A stretch of 59,428 bases of DNA from positions 1 to 59,428 of the forward strand of contig NZ_JACHGL010000008.1 of assembly GCF_014207505.1 (NCBI RefSeq). The letters run 5' to 3'. Below, piece after piece: positions 29,187-38,117 of the stretch (positions within the stretch are counted from its first letter, which is position 1; every line of letters starts with the position of its first letter). The stretch is from Leuconostoc carnosum. Its GTDB lineage: Bacteria; Bacillota; Bacilli; Lactobacillales; Lactobacillaceae. Made by a program: the position numbers and the translations under genes. The notes beneath the pieces were generated by a model. That model ran no database searches, had not been told where the DNA came from, and worked only from the letters and a program-made list of their open reading frames with translations.

Positions 29187-30533
29187 TTATTTACCGTTTT
29201 TGATCTCGTCAGTCAATGCATCGAGCATTTCTTTTGTTCGGGCATCTGATTCAGCTTTTTCGGTAATTTTGTTGGTTGCATGTAACACCGAGGAATGATC
29301 TCTGCCACCAAAAGCTCTGCCAATATCTGGTAAGCTTTCATTTGTCAAAGTTCGTGTCAAATACATGGCAACGTGACGAGCTGTCACGAGATCTTTTTTC
29401 CGGCTGGTGCTTTTGAGATCGGCGATTGTCTGCATGTAATAGTCAGCCACAACTTGTTGAATGCGTTCAACTGTGATTTTAAAACCTTGGTTAATATTTA
29501 GATCACCTAATATTTGTTGTGCCGTTTCTTTTGTGGCGGGTTTATTTCTAAACCTTAACATCGCTTCAAATCGGTGGAAAGTACCTTCCAACGTGCGAAT
29601 ATTAGAATCGATTTTATCAGCAATCAGCTCTAATACATCATTTGGAATTGTTAAATTGTCTGTTTCGGCCAAATTTTTCAAAATAGCAACACGCGTTGGC
29701 AAATCAGGCTTTTGAATGTCCATTGATATCCCTGCTTCAAAGCGAGAAGTTAGACGAGATTGTAAATCAACAATCTCGGTTGGTAACTTATCTGAAGTCA
29801 TGATAATTTGTTTACCAGTTTTGGTTAGGACATTAAATGTGTTGAAAAATTCTTCTTGAACTTTTTCTTTGCCCGACCAAAACTGAATATCATCAATAAG
29901 TAGCAAGTCAACGGTGCGATATTCTTTTTTAAACGCTGCAGTTGCGCCCTCTCCTGCTCGCAGAGATTCGGTAAAATCGTTTAGAAAATCTTCGGCTGTT
30001 GCATATTTGATACGTGCACTGGGTGTGGTTTTCGAATACGCATTGCCAATTGCTTGCATCAGATGTGTTTTCCCTAAGCCGACACCACCATAAATTAAAT
30101 ATGGATTGTAGACACGACCAGGATCTTCAGCAACTGCACGTGCGATGGCATAGGCATTTTCATTACCTGTGCCAACAACGAATTTGTCAAACGTAAAGTT
30201 CTCATTTAAGTCAGATTCACGTGTAAATGATAAATTGTCATTGAGAACTTGTGCGGGTTTCGTGAGTGTTTGTGCTACCCGTAATTCCGGCTTAATAAAC
30301 CCTTCTGCAATTTCCATGGCATATTGTACAAAACTCATCGCGTAGGATTTATTCCAATTATCAATAATATCCGTACTCTCATCAGCTGGTACCTCTAGGA
30401 TAATGCTAGACTCTGTTAAGGTAACCGGCGAAAGTGGTTCTATGTACGTGTCGAACGAAACCGGGCCAATTTCTTGATAGAATTTGGCTTTGATTTGATT
30501 CCACAATTCTTCTTTTGTTATGGGTTTTGTCAC
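29187..30533 (-). CDS. dnaA: Chromosomal replication initiator DnaA
   Basis: 448 residues from a GTG start. Domain I (ELWNQIKAKFYQE) binds helicase and regulators. Domain III is the AAA+ ATPase with Walker A GGVGLGKTH, Walker B LLLIDDIQF and the Arg-finger region. Domain IV carries the DnaA signature GRDHSSVLHATNKI that reads DnaA boxes. I chose GTG at 30533 because AGGAGATA precedes it; the in-frame ATG 17 codons upstream lacks a ribosome site. The origin cluster lies directly upstream. Confidence 0.97.
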   Translation of the reverse strand: MTKPITKEELWNQIKAKFYQEIGPVSFDTYIEPLSPVTLTESSIILEVPADESTDIIDNWNKSYAMSFVQYAMEIAEGFIKPELRVAQTLTKPAQVLNDNLSFTRESDLNENFTFDKFVVGTGNENAYAIARAVAEDPGRVYNPYLIYGGVGLGKTHLMQAIGNAYSKTTPSARIKYATAEDFLNDFTESLRAGEGATAAFKKEYRTVDLLLIDDIQFWSGKEKVQEEFFNTFNVLTKTGKQIIMTSDKLPTEIVDLQSRLTSRFEAGISMDIQKPDLPTRVAILKNLAETDNLTIPNDVLELIADKIDSNIRTLEGTFHRFEAMLRFRNKPATKETAQQILGDLNINQGFKITVERIQQVVADYYMQTIADLKSTSRKKDLVTARHVAMYLTRTLTNESLPDIGRAFGGRDHSSVLHATNKITEKAESDARTKEMLDALTDEIKNGK

Positions 30534-30599
30534 AAAAATATCTCCTAATATATCGGTCGCTGTGCGAAATTGATGGTAAATCAATTCGAATTAACATGA

Positions 30600-31000
30600 C
30601 GACCGATCGACTCACTTATCTATTTAAAGAAGTAGCAAGATTTATTATAACAGTAAGGAAATAAGTTTTCCACAGCTGAGAGACAACTTTAGAGAATATC
30701 AACAGCTGTGGACAAAATAGTAAACACTTTGTGGATACAAAAACGAACAAATGTGCGAGTTATCCACAAACGAACAATGTTGTGCACATTTAAAAGTGGG
30801 TAAGGACACTATTTGAGATTCGTTATGAACATTATCCACAATTTGGCAATCACAAGCTGTGGATATGTGGATAACTTGTGAACACCCTTGTGGTTAATCA
30901 AAGTTAAAAAGCTACTCGTACACAAGGTTGTGACTTGTTTTTTATAACCTTGTGAATAGTAAAGAAAAGGTTAAGACCTTAAAAAACGAGTAGACATCTG
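30600..31000. other. oriC: Chromosomal replication origin oriC
   Basis: Perfect DnaA boxes at 30760-30768 and 30832-30840 (TTATCCACA) and 30866-30874 (TGTGGATAA). One-mismatch boxes lie at 30666-30674, 30707-30715, 30730-30738 and 30858-30866. An AT-rich stretch follows at about 30930-30985 and could be the unwinding element. Nested inverted repeats are found at 30912-30993. The gene-strand switch here supports divergent replication. Confidence 0.92.
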
Positions 31001-31019
31001 TTCGCCTTTTAAGCTATGT

Positions 31020-31025
31020 TATAAT
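31020..31025 (+). promoter_or_regulatory. Extended -10 promoter of rluE
   Basis: TGTTATAAT (extended -10) ends 8 bases before the rluE ATG, so the message would have almost no leader. No good -35 is visible. Confidence 0.5.
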
Positions 31026-31032
31026 TAATGCT

Positions 31033-31566
31033 ATGATTGTACTATTTAACAAACCATATAACGTTCTAACTAAATTCACCGACAATGAGGGACGCGCAAC
31101 ACTAGCTAACTACATTGATATACCACGAGTTTATGCTGCTGGCCGCTTAGACATGGATAGTGAAGGGTTATTATTGTTAACAGATAATGGTAAGCTCAAC
31201 CATCAACTAACTGATCCGGACAACAAAGCTTATAAAACTTATGTTGTTCAAGTTGAAGGGATACCAACAAAACAACAGTTAAAACAGTTAGAGCAGGGTG
31301 TTGACTTAAAAGATGGACTAACTTTACCAGCCAAGGTTAAACGCATACCGTATCCAAAATGGTTGTGGGAGCGCGATAAACCAATTCGTGTACGTCAGAA
31401 TCAGCCAACGAGCTTTATTCAACTTAAAATTAAAGAGGGTCGTAATCGTCAGGTGCGACGTATGACAGCGGCAGTAGGGATACCAACTTTACGGTTGATT
31501 CGTACTCATATTGGTGATTATCACATTGCTGATTTAAAACCAGGACAATATCGCATCATAAAATAG
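31033..31566 (+). CDS. rluE: 23S rRNA pseudouridine synthase, RluE-type
   Basis: 177 residues. RsuA-family enzyme with catalytic Asp in [19 protein letters not shown]. The opening [17 protein letters not shown], the [20 protein letters not shown] block and [12 protein letters not shown] closely match E. coli RluE, which modifies 23S rRNA at U2457. It lacks an S4 domain, as RluE does. Only a short leader and weak ribosome site precede the ATG. It is the first gene to the right of oriC. Confidence 0.88.
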   Translation: MIVLFNKPYNVLTKFTDNEGRATLANYIDIPRVYAAGRLDMDSEGLLLLTDNGKLNHQLTDPDNKAYKTYVVQVEGIPTKQQLKQLEQGVDLKDGLTLPAKVKRIPYPKWLWERDKPIRVRQNQPTSFIQLKIKEGRNRQVRRMTAAVGIPTLRLIRTHIGDYHIADLKPGQYRIIK

Positions 31567-31635
31567 AGAATGATTGATGCAAAGTGATTAGAAACCGTTA
31601 TAATAGTAAAAGATATAAATGTCATGAGGTAGAAC

Positions 31636-32355
31636 ATGGGACGCAAATGGGAAAACATTAAGATGAAAAAGGCGCAGACAGATGGCGCCGCCGCAAAAAC
31701 TAATAGTAAGTATGGTATTGAAATTTATGCTGCTGCCAAACAAGGTAACAGTGCTGATCCAGAAGCCAATTCGACATTAAAGTTTGTGATTGAACGTGCT
31801 AAGCAAGCACAAGTACCAAAACATGTGATCGAACGTGCGCTTGAAAAAGCAAGTGGTTCAGGAGACGAAACATTTATTAAGGGTCGTTATGAAGGTTTCG
31901 GACCTAATGGTTCGCTGATTATTGTGGACACATTAACATCCAACGTTAACCGTACTGCAACAAATGTACGGACAGCATTCAACAAGAATGGTGGTAATTT
32001 CGGCGCAGCAGGATCGGTCAGCTACCTGTTTGACGAAACTGGTGTCATTGTTTTTGAGGGTAATGATGCTGATACTGTGTTGGAGAACCTGTTAGATGCA
32101 GAAGTAGACGTACGTGATGCTGAACAACAAGATGATCAGGTTGTTGTTTATACTGAACCCAGTGATTTGCATAAAGCTATCGAAACTTTGCGCCAAAGTG
32201 GGGTAACTGAATTTACGACGACAGAAATTAGCATGCTACCACAATCTGAGATGACTTTAAGTGGGGATGATTTAGCCGTATTTGAAAAATTAGTTGATGT
32301 CCTTGAATCTGATGAAGATGTACAAACTGTTCATCATAATGTGGCCTTATCATAA
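31636..32355 (+). CDS. yebC: YebC/PmpR family regulator (TACO1-like)
   Basis: 239 residues with the family hallmarks: [20 protein letters not shown] at the start (this form, GRKWENI, is typical of YeeN-type YebC2 proteins in Firmicutes), the [12 protein letters not shown] block and a three-domain layout. Recent work links YebC2 proteins to translation of proline-rich stretches; older work calls them regulators. ATGAGGTAG gives a good ribosome site. Its neighbours are rluE and rpmH. Confidence 0.9.
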   Translation: MGRKWENIKMKKAQTDGAAAKTNSKYGIEIYAAAKQGNSADPEANSTLKFVIERAKQAQVPKHVIERALEKASGSGDETFIKGRYEGFGPNGSLIIVDTLTSNVNRTATNVRTAFNKNGGNFGAAGSVSYLFDETGVIVFEGNDADTVLENLLDAEVDVRDAEQQDDQVVVYTEPSDLHKAIETLRQSGVTEFTTTEISMLPQSEMTLSGDDLAVFEKLVDVLESDEDVQTVHHNVALS

Positions 32356-32548
32356 TCAGATATTGACGTAGTTATATCATAGTGAATGTATGAAGTGGTC
32401 AGACGTAAACACGCATAGTATTGAGAAGCTAAATTTTGATTATATTTAATTGGTGGCATAAGGTTGCTAATGAAGTTGATCCATGTTATGATTAATGTCG
32501 AATTGCAAAGTTTTTGCAGGTAAAAATCGCGAATGGAGGTGAACACAC

Positions 32549-32683
32549 ATGAAGCGTACATACCAACCAAAGAAGCGTCATCGTGAACGCGTACACGGAT
32601 TCCGTAAGCGTATGAGCACGAGCAACGGTCGTAAAGTTTTGGCTCGCCGTCGTGCAAAGGGCCGCAAGGTTCTATCTGCCTAA
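32549..32683 (+). CDS. rpmH: 50S ribosomal protein L34
   Basis: 44 residues, [20 protein letters not shown] followed by [20 protein letters not shown], the near-universal L34 sequence. GGAGGT lies 8 bases before the ATG. It starts the rpmH-rnpA-yidC block that conventionally lies beside oriC. Confidence 0.98.
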   Translation: MKRTYQPKKRHRERVHGFRKRMSTSNGRKVLARRRAKGRKVLSA

Positions 32684-32778
32684 CAAGGTCGCTGCTATGC
32701 AGTGGCTTTTTTATTTATTAAAAATTGTGAGCAGTATGGTTAACGGCCATGTGAGCACCTCAAGTGAGATTAAATCTA

Positions 32779-33126
32779 ATGAGAAAAACTTTTCGAATTA
32801 AAAAACCAGCAGATTTTCAGGTTGTTTTTAATAAACACCAATCTGTTGCCAATAAATACTTTATTGTTTATCAATTGCATAAATCAGAGCAAAAACATTT
32901 TCGACTAGGACTTTCTGTCAGTAAAAAGGTAGGTAAGGCACACGATCGTGTTTGGGTGAAACGTCGTATTCGGCAAAGTATTTTGGAATTAAAACCGCAA
33001 TTACCAAATGAGCTAGATTTATTGGTAATTGCACGTCCAGCAGTGGCTCACAAGAGTCAAAAATTCATTAAAGAACAGATGATCCATGTGCTACAATTAG
33101 CTCAAATACTGAAAGTAGAAAAATAA
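32779..33126 (+). CDS. rnpA: Ribonuclease P protein component
   Basis: About 115 residues. Basic protein subunit that helps RNase P RNA cut tRNA 5' leaders. The family opening RKTFRIKKPADFQVVF and the RNR-like helix (WVKRRIRQSILE) are present. I chose the ATG at 32779; a GTG five codons upstream is the alternative. A clear ribosome site is lacking. It is followed by yidC after 3 bases. Confidence 0.95.
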   Translation: MRKTFRIKKPADFQVVFNKHQSVANKYFIVYQLHKSEQKHFRLGLSVSKKVGKAHDRVWVKRRIRQSILELKPQLPNELDLLVIARPAVAHKSQKFIKEQMIHVLQLAQILKVEK

Positions 33127-33129
33127 TTG

Positions 33130-33969
33130 ATGAAACGTTTTGAAAATATTTTAAAGAGAATTGGACCATTACCACTTATATTGGCTGTTGTAGCGCTGGT
33201 TATTATTGTTATTGCTAGTGTAACCTTTGAGGGACATATTGCATCGCACAGCTTTTGGAGTGCGATTGTTGCGGCATTTACATCAGCTATCTTAGGGACA
33301 TCAGCATGGTTTGGCAATAGTTATGGTATTGGTATTATTATTTTCACAGTTTTGATTCGTTTTTTGATTTTACCGTTGATGGTTTATCAAATTCAATCAA
33401 TGATGAAAATGCAAGTTGTTCAACCGGCTTTAAAGGCGTTGCAAGCCAAGTATCCAGGTAAAGACACTGAGAGTCGTCAATTGATGATGGCAGAACAGCA
33501 GGCGCTGTATAAGGACGCAGGGGTCAATCCCTTTGCTTCAATGTTGCCTTTGATTGTACAAATGCCAATTTTGATTGCCTTGTATCAAGGTATTTATAAT
33601 TCGCCAGTTTTAAGATCAGGTCAATTTTTGTGGTTACAACTCGGGAATCGTGACCCGTACTTTGTATTACCCATCTTAGCTGCAATTTTCACATTTGCTT
33701 CATCTTGGTTATCAATGCAGTCTAACCCAGAGCAAACGGGGATAACAAAAGCAATGCCGTATATTTTCCCTGTTGTTATCTTCTTTTCCGCAATAGCCGT
33801 ACCAAGCGCTTTGTCGCTGTATTGGGTTGTTGGAAACTTGTTCCAAACGATTCAGACATTTTTCTTACAAAATCCATTTAAAATTCGCCGTCAACGTGAA
33901 TTAAAAGCGGAAAAAGAGCGTGAGATTCAGCGCAAAATTAGAAAAGCTAAGCGTGGTAATAAGCGTTAA
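33130..33969 (+). CDS. yidC: Membrane protein insertase YidC (OxaA)
   Basis: About 279 residues with the five core helices of the YidC/Oxa1 family. Conserved sections are GIGIIIFTVLIRFLILPL (with the pore arginine), NPFASMLPLIVQMPI and ALSLYWVVGNLFQTIQ. The tail is lysine/arginine-rich. Gram-positive YidC is normally a lipoprotein with a Cys after the signal peptide, but no cysteine occurs in the N-terminal helix here. The ATG at 33130 was chosen over the TTG before it. No jag gene follows. Confidence 0.95.
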   Translation: MKRFENILKRIGPLPLILAVVALVIIVIASVTFEGHIASHSFWSAIVAAFTSAILGTSAWFGNSYGIGIIIFTVLIRFLILPLMVYQIQSMMKMQVVQPALKALQAKYPGKDTESRQLMMAEQQALYKDAGVNPFASMLPLIVQMPILIALYQGIYNSPVLRSGQFLWLQLGNRDPYFVLPILAAIFTFASSWLSMQSNPEQTGITKAMPYIFPVVIFFSAIAVPSALSLYWVVGNLFQTIQTFFLQNPFKIRRQRELKAEKEREIQRKIRKAKRGNKR

Positions 33970-33987
33970 TTAATATAAATATTTACT

Positions 33988-34016
33988 GTAAACCGTACCT
34001 GGTTTGCTTTTTTTTT
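33988..34016 (+). terminator. Terminator of rpmH-rnpA-yidC
   Basis: Short hairpin AAACC-gtacct-GGTTT followed by GC and nine T. Confidence 0.8.
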
Positions 34017-34346
34017 GCAGAATAATTCAAATTCGTGGTCGGGCTAATGACAATTACTGTACCTATCGGAAATAATATTGTTAATTGTTGTGCTGTAAAA
34101 TGTGAGTTTGGCATTGAAGTGAACAAAGAGTTGTCCGCTTTTTCTGATAATAGTTGATTGTTAAAACAGGATTATATTCAACAAGTCCTAACTCACTCAA
34201 CGTAACAAAAACTGTTATAATATAAACCATAGGTTTTAGGCATTCTTATGGCATTTATGACCGTTTCTAAGTTAATAGGAAATGGTTATGGTGTGATAAG
34301 TTAAATATGCCTGGACAATCAGATTAAGAAAGACACATTAAGATTA
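34017..34346. other. Gene-free interval before GNAT gene
   Basis: No convincing reading frame. An extended -10 (TGTTATAAT, 34213-34221) lies about 125 bases before the GNAT start, and a small inverted repeat CCGTTTC...GAAATGG follows it. No riboswitch could be recognised. Confidence 0.4.
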
Positions 34347-34805
34347 ATGATTAAGCAAAAAAAGACTTTAGCCAATAATCATTTAAAATTACGTGCAATG
34401 CGACCAGACGATGCGACTGCGCTTGCGCGCATTTACTTAGACACACGTTTAGCTAGTTTCCCTTGGGTAAAAAACCCACGTCTAGAAGATTTTGTGACAG
34501 TCACGCAAGGTGAACATGTGCAGGTAGCGATCATTGAAGAAGAAATTGTCGGTTTTGCATCACTTTCAGAAGAAGACAGCTTTTTACATTTACTTTTTAT
34601 TAAGGAAGGGTGGCAAAATCAAGGGATTGGCCAGCAATTATTGACGTGGGCGCGCCAAGAAGTACGACGACCTTTGGAACTTAAAGTTGTACGTATTAAT
34701 AAGCGAGCACAACAGTTTTATAAACGTGAAGGTTTTAAAATAATAGCGACCTCAATTTTAGCAAATCCAGCGAATGTGACGTATAGAGATGATCGAAACA
34801 GTTAA
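34347..34805 (+). CDS. GNAT family N-acetyltransferase
   Basis: 152 residues with a GNAT fold: LRAMRPDDATALARIYLDT at the start, VAIIEEEIVGFASL and the acetyl-CoA loop WQNQGIGQQLLTWA. The substrate is not evident. The ribosome site is weak. The end overlaps the CorA-like gene by 17 bases, so the two are probably translated from one message. Confidence 0.8.
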   Translation: MIKQKKTLANNHLKLRAMRPDDATALARIYLDTRLASFPWVKNPRLEDFVTVTQGEHVQVAIIEEEIVGFASLSEEDSFLHLLFIKEGWQNQGIGQQLLTWARQEVRRPLELKVVRINKRAQQFYKREGFKIIATSILANPANVTYRDDRNS

Positions 34806-35712
34806 AGTATTTAAAAAATTTACATGGTATCATGTGCCAAACATGACTTCAGATGATAGGGAAGAGTTAGTGATTACTCATCATTTGACCAGTGAAATGA
34901 TAGGTTATGCGGTTGATAATAACGAGGCAGTTCGTATGGAATATGATACTTCTGCCGATGAATCGCTAATGGTCATCGATGTTATCTCATACCATGATGA
35001 AGCTGTTGAAACACGCCCCATTGGTATCTTATTTGCTCACGGTAATTTATATACGTTCTCACACGATGTGACGGATTATATTCAAGCTGTTTTATTGGAC
35101 CCTCAAAATCGCCAGAAGCGTCATGATGATACGGAAATTAGTGCGGTTGACTTTGTTATGACGGGTTTATATTCTTTAATGACGCGTTATGTTGAACAAG
35201 TGACAGAGATTAATCGTAAACGGCGCATTATTCAAGCGCAATTTGGTCAGCAAAAACGAACAACAAAGCAAATGAATGAACTATTACGGCTGCAAACACA
35301 GATGATTTATATTCAAAATTCATTAGCTAACAATCATGTGATGCTTGATGTTTTTAAAAAAGACTTTCAAAAAACGCTGTTAACATTTGAAATAGAGCAT
35401 ATTGATGATGTACGTGTGGAAGTTGGTCAGGCTGAACATATGGCTAACCTAGCTCTCACGGTGATTAATTCTATTTCTGATGCTTATGGTAATCTCAGTA
35501 ACCGTGATTTGAACTGGACAATGAAGGTATTAACTGTCTATTCGATTGTTTTGACAGTGCCTACAATTGTTAGTGGCTTTTACGGTGAAAATGTTAAATG
35601 GCTACCATTTGCTGACGCAATTAGTGGTTGGTGGGTTACCATTGTCATAACGGTCTTGTTAATGGCAGCTGTTAGTTTATTATTGGCTATCAATGGCTTC
35701 TTTAGAAAATAG
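34789..35712 (+). CDS. CorA-like divalent cation transporter with GEN instead of GMN
   Basis: 307 residues: a large N-terminal cytoplasmic domain and two C-terminal membrane helices (about 245-265 and 280-300). The loop between them reads SGFYGENVKWLP, where the classical CorA family has YGMN. The general architecture fits the MIT (Mg2+, Co2+, Ni2+, Zn2+) family. The Met-to-Glu change in the filter motif may alter selectivity or direction of transport (inference). It overlaps the GNAT gene. Confidence 0.82.
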   Translation: MIETVKVFKKFTWYHVPNMTSDDREELVITHHLTSEMIGYAVDNNEAVRMEYDTSADESLMVIDVISYHDEAVETRPIGILFAHGNLYTFSHDVTDYIQAVLLDPQNRQKRHDDTEISAVDFVMTGLYSLMTRYVEQVTEINRKRRIIQAQFGQQKRTTKQMNELLRLQTQMIYIQNSLANNHVMLDVFKKDFQKTLLTFEIEHIDDVRVEVGQAEHMANLALTVINSISDAYGNLSNRDLNWTMKVLTVYSIVLTVPTIVSGFYGENVKWLPFADAISGWWVTIVITVLLMAAVSLLLAINGFFRK

Positions 35713-35775
35713 GCCATAAACAACATGTTTATTGGTGAAAAATAACAAGCTTAAACCCTAGAAAAAGGAATGATC

Positions 35776-36345
35776 ATGAAACTATTAGAGGAACGTATTC
35801 AACAAGACGGTCGTATTTTGGGAGATGAGATACTGAAGGTAGATGCTTTTTTAAACCATCAAATTGATCCAGAACTTATGGCTGCTATGGGTGAAGAATT
35901 TTCACGGTTGTTTGCCAATGATAAGATTGATAAAATTTTAACAGTTGAATCATCTGGTATCGCGCCAGCAGTTTTTGCTGGTTTATCATTACATGTACCA
36001 GTTGTATTTGCACGTAAAAATAAATCTTTGACTTTACCAACCACCGTTTGGGCAGCAGATGTTTATTCATTTACAAAACAAACCACAAATCAAATTATGA
36101 TTGATCAGCAATTTTTAAAAAGTGGTGAAAAAGTGCTCATTATTGATGATTTTTTAGCTAACGGTCAGGCTGTTAATGGGTTATTGAAAATTGCTAGTCA
36201 AGCTGATGCACACGTTGTTGGTGCAGGTATTGTTATTGAAAAAACCTTTCAAAAAGGGCGTCAAATTTTAGATGAACAAGGTATTCGTGTCGAAAGTTTA
36301 GCTCGGGTAAAAGCATTTGTGGATGGGCAAGTAGCATTTTTGTAA
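35776..36345 (+). CDS. xpt: Xanthine phosphoribosyltransferase
   Basis: About 189 residues. It salvages xanthine to XMP with PRPP. The PRPP-binding loop is clear in KVLIIDDFLANGQAVNG, and the opening MKLLEERIQQDGRILGDEIL and TVESSGIAPAVFAGLSL match Xpt. I chose the ATG at 35776 with AAAGGAA seven bases upstream. No purine riboswitch could be found in the short upstream gap, and no uric acid/xanthine permease follows. Confidence 0.92.
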   Translation: MKLLEERIQQDGRILGDEILKVDAFLNHQIDPELMAAMGEEFSRLFANDKIDKILTVESSGIAPAVFAGLSLHVPVVFARKNKSLTLPTTVWAADVYSFTKQTTNQIMIDQQFLKSGEKVLIIDDFLANGQAVNGLLKIASQADAHVVGAGIVIEKTFQKGRQILDEQGIRVESLARVKAFVDGQVAFL

Positions 36346-36353
36346 TGATATTA

Positions 36354-36369
36354 TGTTCCACGTGAAACA
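36354..36369. promoter_or_regulatory. parS site 3
   Basis: TGTTCCACGTGAAACA, identical to the Bacillus subtilis parS consensus, in the gap between xpt and rbsR, about 5.6 kb right of oriC. Confidence 0.93.
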
Positions 36370-36479
36370 CTGTAATAAGTGATATCATATCAATTAACGC
36401 AAGTTGTTGATGGCGATATAATTTATAGCAAAAAGCGCTTATGGACAAAGGAAATTTAATTAAGTCAGGGGAACAGAAA

Positions 36480-37472
36480 ATGGTGAAAAAAGCATCTATA
36501 AAAGATGTTGCACTTTTGTCTGGTGTGTCAATTACAACTGTTTCGCAAATCATTAATGGTAAAGGACACCGATTTTCTAAGGCAACAATCGACAAAGTAC
36601 TGCAAGCACGTGATGAACTTGGTTATGTGCCAAATCATGCAGCGCGATCGTTGAAAAGTAAAACAACGATACTGATTGGTGTGATTGTGCCATCTTTTCG
36701 ACTACCTTTTTTTGCTGATTTAATTCAGAGTATGGAAACACATGCGCCATCATCGGTTAGAATGGTATTTTTATCGTCACCAGATAATCATCTTGAAAAT
36801 ACTATTCACTCACTTGTTGAAAGAGGCGTTGATGCGCTTATTTTTGGGCGACAGTTTCCAAATGATAAAGCCATAGCTCAACTTTTAAGTAAACAAAATA
36901 TTCCATACCTTGTTTTAGACCAAAATAACGATGAAGCAGCTCGTGATAAAATTATTGTAGATGAATTTCAAGGCGGTAGTTTAGTGGCTGATCACTTTGT
37001 GACGCTAGGTCATCAAAAGATTGCTATGGTATTGCCTGAAATGTTGACACAAAATATGCTTGAGCGCCAAGATGGTTTTTTAGCTACCTTACAAAAATAT
37101 GATGTTAATCCTATTATACTAACAGCTGAAAAATTATCTAAGCATGGTGGTTTTCGTATGAGTCAGAGCGTGATTGACAGTCAAGTAACAGCTGTTTTTG
37201 CATTTAATGACGAAATGGCAATGGGGTTGATGCGTGGATTGGTGAATTTAGGCATGACAATTCCAGGAGATATTTCAATAGCTGGCTATGATGATGCCGA
37301 TTATGCTGAGTTTTTTATTCCAACTTTAACGACAGTAACACAACCAGTTTTTGAGATAGGTTCAGCTGTATTAAGTCTCATTTTAAATCGGCTTAAGTTT
37401 CCACAATCACCGCCACAAATACAAAAATTTCAACTAAAATTAGTAGCACGTGAGTCAACTAGAAAAATATAA
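36480..37472 (+). CDS. rbsR: LacI family ribose operon repressor
   Basis: About 330 residues. The LacI helix-turn-helix (SIKDVALLSGVSITTVSQII) is followed by a periplasmic-binding-like ligand domain with TTILIGVIVPSF and DISIAGYDDADYAEF. It stands directly upstream of rbsDACB and presumably represses it unless ribose is present. I chose the ATG at 36480 with GGGGAA before it; a start 13 codons upstream is possible. Palindromes AGTAAAACGTTTTACT (37652) and a variant (41579) are its likely operators. Confidence 0.9.
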   Translation: MVKKASIKDVALLSGVSITTVSQIINGKGHRFSKATIDKVLQARDELGYVPNHAARSLKSKTTILIGVIVPSFRLPFFADLIQSMETHAPSSVRMVFLSSPDNHLENTIHSLVERGVDALIFGRQFPNDKAIAQLLSKQNIPYLVLDQNNDEAARDKIIVDEFQGGSLVADHFVTLGHQKIAMVLPEMLTQNMLERQDGFLATLQKYDVNPIILTAEKLSKHGGFRMSQSVIDSQVTAVFAFNDEMAMGLMRGLVNLGMTIPGDISIAGYDDADYAEFFIPTLTTVTQPVFEIGSAVLSLILNRLKFPQSPPQIQKFQLKLVARESTRKI

Positions 37473-37480
37473 AGTATGAT

Positions 37481-37525
37481 AAAAAGCTTATTTTAACTTG
37501 AGGAGAGTTTTGAAATAAGCTTTTT
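37481..37525 (+). terminator. Terminator of rbsR
   Basis: A 13-bp perfect stem (AAAAAGCTTATTT / AAATAAGCTTTTT) with a loop of 19 bases and a T run; separates rbsR from the rbsD promoter. Confidence 0.8.
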
Positions 37526-37560
37526 ATTGTGTCTAAGTGACATGCTGTGAGTTTAATGAG

Positions 37561-37589
37561 TTGACAAATATCATATAGCACGTTAAATT
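37561..37589 (+). promoter_or_regulatory. Promoter of the rbs operon
   Basis: TTGACA (37561-37566), 17 bases, TAAATT (37584-37589). The cre site and RbsR palindrome lie downstream of it, in roadblock positions. Confidence 0.7.
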
Positions 37590-37596
37590 AGAATCG

Positions 37597-37610
37597 TGGA
37601 AGCGCTTACA
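37597..37610 (-). promoter_or_regulatory. cre site (CcpA) of the rbs operon
   Basis: Minus-strand TGTAAGCGCTTCCA matches the cre consensus TGWAANCGNTNNCA at every fixed position. It starts about 8 bases after the -10, so CcpA would block the operon when preferred sugars are present. Confidence 0.85.
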
Positions 37611-37651
37611 GAATAAAAACTATTCTGTTTGCTGTATTTTTTTCCGCTTAA

Positions 37652-37667
37652 AGTAAAACGTTTTACT
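37652..37667. promoter_or_regulatory. RbsR operator 1
   Basis: AGTAAAACGTTTTACT is a perfect 16-bp palindrome with the central CG typical of LacI-family operators, 25 bases before rbsD. Confidence 0.85.
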
Positions 37668-37692
37668 AAAAATAAAATGGAGAAGAAAAGCC

Positions 37693-38091
37693 ATGAAAAA
37701 GAAAGGTATATTAAATTCAGATATTTCACGTGTCGTTGCTGATATGGGGCATATGGACTGGTTAGCGATTGGTGACGCTGGGACACCTGTACCTCGAGAA
37801 ACAGAGAAGATAGATCTAAGTATCAAAAAAGGATTGCCTAGCTTACTAGCTGTTTTAGATGCGGTGCTAGATGAATTGGCTGTTGAAAAAATATATCTTG
37901 CTGAAGAAATTAAGCAACAAAATCCGGCTATGTTGGAGCAGTTGACGCAACGATTTGGTGAAAGCGTGACGGTTGTATTTATTTCACACATAGCGTTAAA
38001 ACAAAATTTGAAGCAAAGTAAGGCATTTATTCGAACAGGAGAGGAAACGCCTTTTGCCAATATTATATTAGAAAGTGGTGTCATTTTTTAA
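37693..38091 (+). CDS. rbsD: D-ribose pyranase
   Basis: 132 residues, normal length. It speeds conversion of beta-pyranose to beta-furanose ribose before phosphorylation. Conserved parts: KKGILNSDISRVVADMGHMD (catalytic His) and LAIGDAGTPVPRE. GGAGAAG precedes the ATG. It is the first gene of the rbs operon. Confidence 0.95.
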   Translation: MKKKGILNSDISRVVADMGHMDWLAIGDAGTPVPRETEKIDLSIKKGLPSLLAVLDAVLDELAVEKIYLAEEIKQQNPAMLEQLTQRFGESVTVVFISHIALKQNLKQSKAFIRTGEETPFANIILESGVIF

Positions 38092-38117
38092 GCTGGTAGC
38101 AGCACAAAGGAGAAAAA

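Noticed and set aside
35713-35775. Purine riboswitch before xpt
   Set aside because: The gap is short and lacks the conserved loops of the purine aptamer.
36420-36445. cre site before rbsR (AAAGCGCTTATGG)
   Set aside because: It has four mismatches to the cre consensus in the better orientation.
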